64,000 nt of DNA, taken from assembly GCA_037074765.1 (NCBI GenBank), contig JBAMDO010000149.1, forward strand, positions 669,097 through 733,096, in the 5' to 3' direction. The position numbers and the translations under genes were made by a program. Shown piece after piece: positions 63,032 through 64,000 of the stretch. Within the stretch, counting starts at the first letter, position 1. Each line of letters opens with the position of its first letter. The DNA comes from Mansonella perstans. Taxonomy: Eukaryota > Nematoda > Chromadorea > Rhabditida > Onchocercidae. The notes beneath the pieces are model-generated. The model saw only the letters and a list, made by a program, of their open reading frames with translations, did not search any database and was not told the origin of the DNA.

Positions 63032-64000
63032 CTGAAAGACAGATTAAACCATTAAGTTAACAAATGTGAATAAAATTGCAGCCCAAACATTATGAGCATA
63101 TAAAAAATCATGAACAAAAAAAAAAAAAAAAACTGAAAACACCTCGGTCCTTAATGCAGTACCCTGTATTTGATTGTCTCTATGGTCAGAGTCCAACAAC
63201 ATCGAAAGACTTAAGGCAAAAGGAAGCTTGGAACGTTGAAGACTTCGAGAAAAAATATCCATAATATGAAAATATTTTTTGTCTTGAAATACTTGGAGCA
63301 GCAATAGTACCTCGATTTTAGTACCGTCACTATGCATAATTTTTTTAGCATTTTCATGAGCAGACTTCCCGTTACTACTCGAATATCGGTTGAAAATATC
63401 AGTTGCTCATAACAGATGCGACGTTAAACTGTAAACCTTTAAATCCCTCACTCTAAATGTATGTCTGAAATCTGGATATACTGCAGTTCTTTTACCTCTT
63501 TTTATTGTCCACTGCCCCAAATAAAAGACAACTGCATGCTCGATACATAACTTCACCTTAATTTTCTATTGCTGCATATCTGCTTTTTATCCGCAGTTCA
63601 CCTCTCCATTCAGTGGTGTTTAACAGTCCTGCTAAATTTTTTCCTACCCATTTTTCAATTTTCCTGCATTGCTTCAATCCTCACTTTTTCTGTCACATTA
63701 CGCGGCATCGTTTCAAGAATTACATCTGCGCTCGGCATTTCTTTCAACATGTGACATAATCCGCAGACGCTTTAATCTCTTGCAGCTTTTCGTACAGCAT
63801 AATGATTTTCTGCCGCTCTTGGCTTCTTGGCTCGTCCTTTCAGAAACTTTTGCATTATGCAACTGATTTACTGCATAACAAAAGCTTGCTTGTTTCTTTG
63901 CCTTTTCCACTCCTGTGCTATGGTCCTTCATCCTTTTCATCAGTTGTACCTTTTTAAAGGTATTTTAAAATTTTTCAGTGAAGTCAAATCGCCTTTCCCA
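63032..64000. other. Right edge of the window, no certain exon
   Basis: This may be an intron or the 5' portion of the gene ending at 62151. The ORFs here (for example minus 63713-63940 and the overlapping plus ORFs) look like mutual shadows and none has a recognisable domain. Confidence 0.4.

Noticed and set aside
63713..63940. 75-aa Lys/Arg-rich minus ORF overlapping plus-strand ORFs
   Set aside because: No domain, no splice link to the exons at 62.2-63.0 kb, and the opposing ORFs are shadows of each other.

Overview
The window is nuclear DNA of a nematode, most likely a filarial or other spirurid (Brugia/Onchocerca/Loa-like). This is inferred from the strong AT bias, the many introns of about 50-500 bp with TTTCAG-type acceptors, acceptor-like sites just upstream of several start codons (candidate spliced-leader sites), close same-strand genes, and nematode-style divergence of conserved proteins. 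There are no ribosomal, tRNA, CRISPR or bacterial-type features. Genes were rebuilt by hand from conserved protein segments, with splice sites chosen so that phase is kept; where a total is given, the summed exons are divisible by three. Layout, left to right. 0.46-6.07 kb, minus strand: three close genes in the transcription order TRMT13 (tRNA 2'-O-methyltransferase), MED31 (Mediator subunit) and a canopy-family (CNPY3/4-like) ER protein. The last two almost touch, and the canopy frame runs out of frame over the MED31 stop. 6.1-10.5 kb is almost empty apart from one exon-like ORF. 10.5-11.2 kb, minus: a 100-residue synaptobrevin-like R-SNARE. 12.2-21.6 kb, plus: a 25-exon NUP214/npp-14-type nucleoporin. 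21.6-25.3 kb: no gene seen. 25.3-48.5 kb, plus: one very large gene of about 37 exons and about 1,720 residues for a complement/alpha-2-macroglobulin family protein. It has macroglobulin domains, a cysteine-rich insert where C3/C4/C5 carry the anaphylatoxin, a thioester-domain-like helical region with no GCGEQ thioester, a receptor-binding-like domain, and a C-terminal C345C/NTR-like module. Its intron of about 10.1 kb (27.4-37.5 kb) holds plus-strand ORFs of unknown function, including a well-formed two-exon gene. 48.5-51.95 kb: only small repeats. 51.95-54.4 kb, minus: LCMT1 (PP2A leucine carboxyl methyltransferase). 55.6-61.2 kb, minus: an 11-exon PUS1-type tRNA pseudouridine synthase. 62.15-63.03 kb, minus: the C-terminal exons of an unrecognised protein whose 5' part was not found. 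Together the housekeeping genes cover tRNA modification (TRMT13, PUS1), transcription (MED31), nuclear transport (NUP214), PP2A maturation (LCMT1) and secretion or ER folding (R-SNARE, canopy). The item most worth following up is the complement-like gene: its architecture looks C5-like (anaphylatoxin-position insert plus C345C, no thioester), which is unexpected in a nematode. Limits: no database search or transcript evidence was available, so splice sites and unknown ORFs are predictions.
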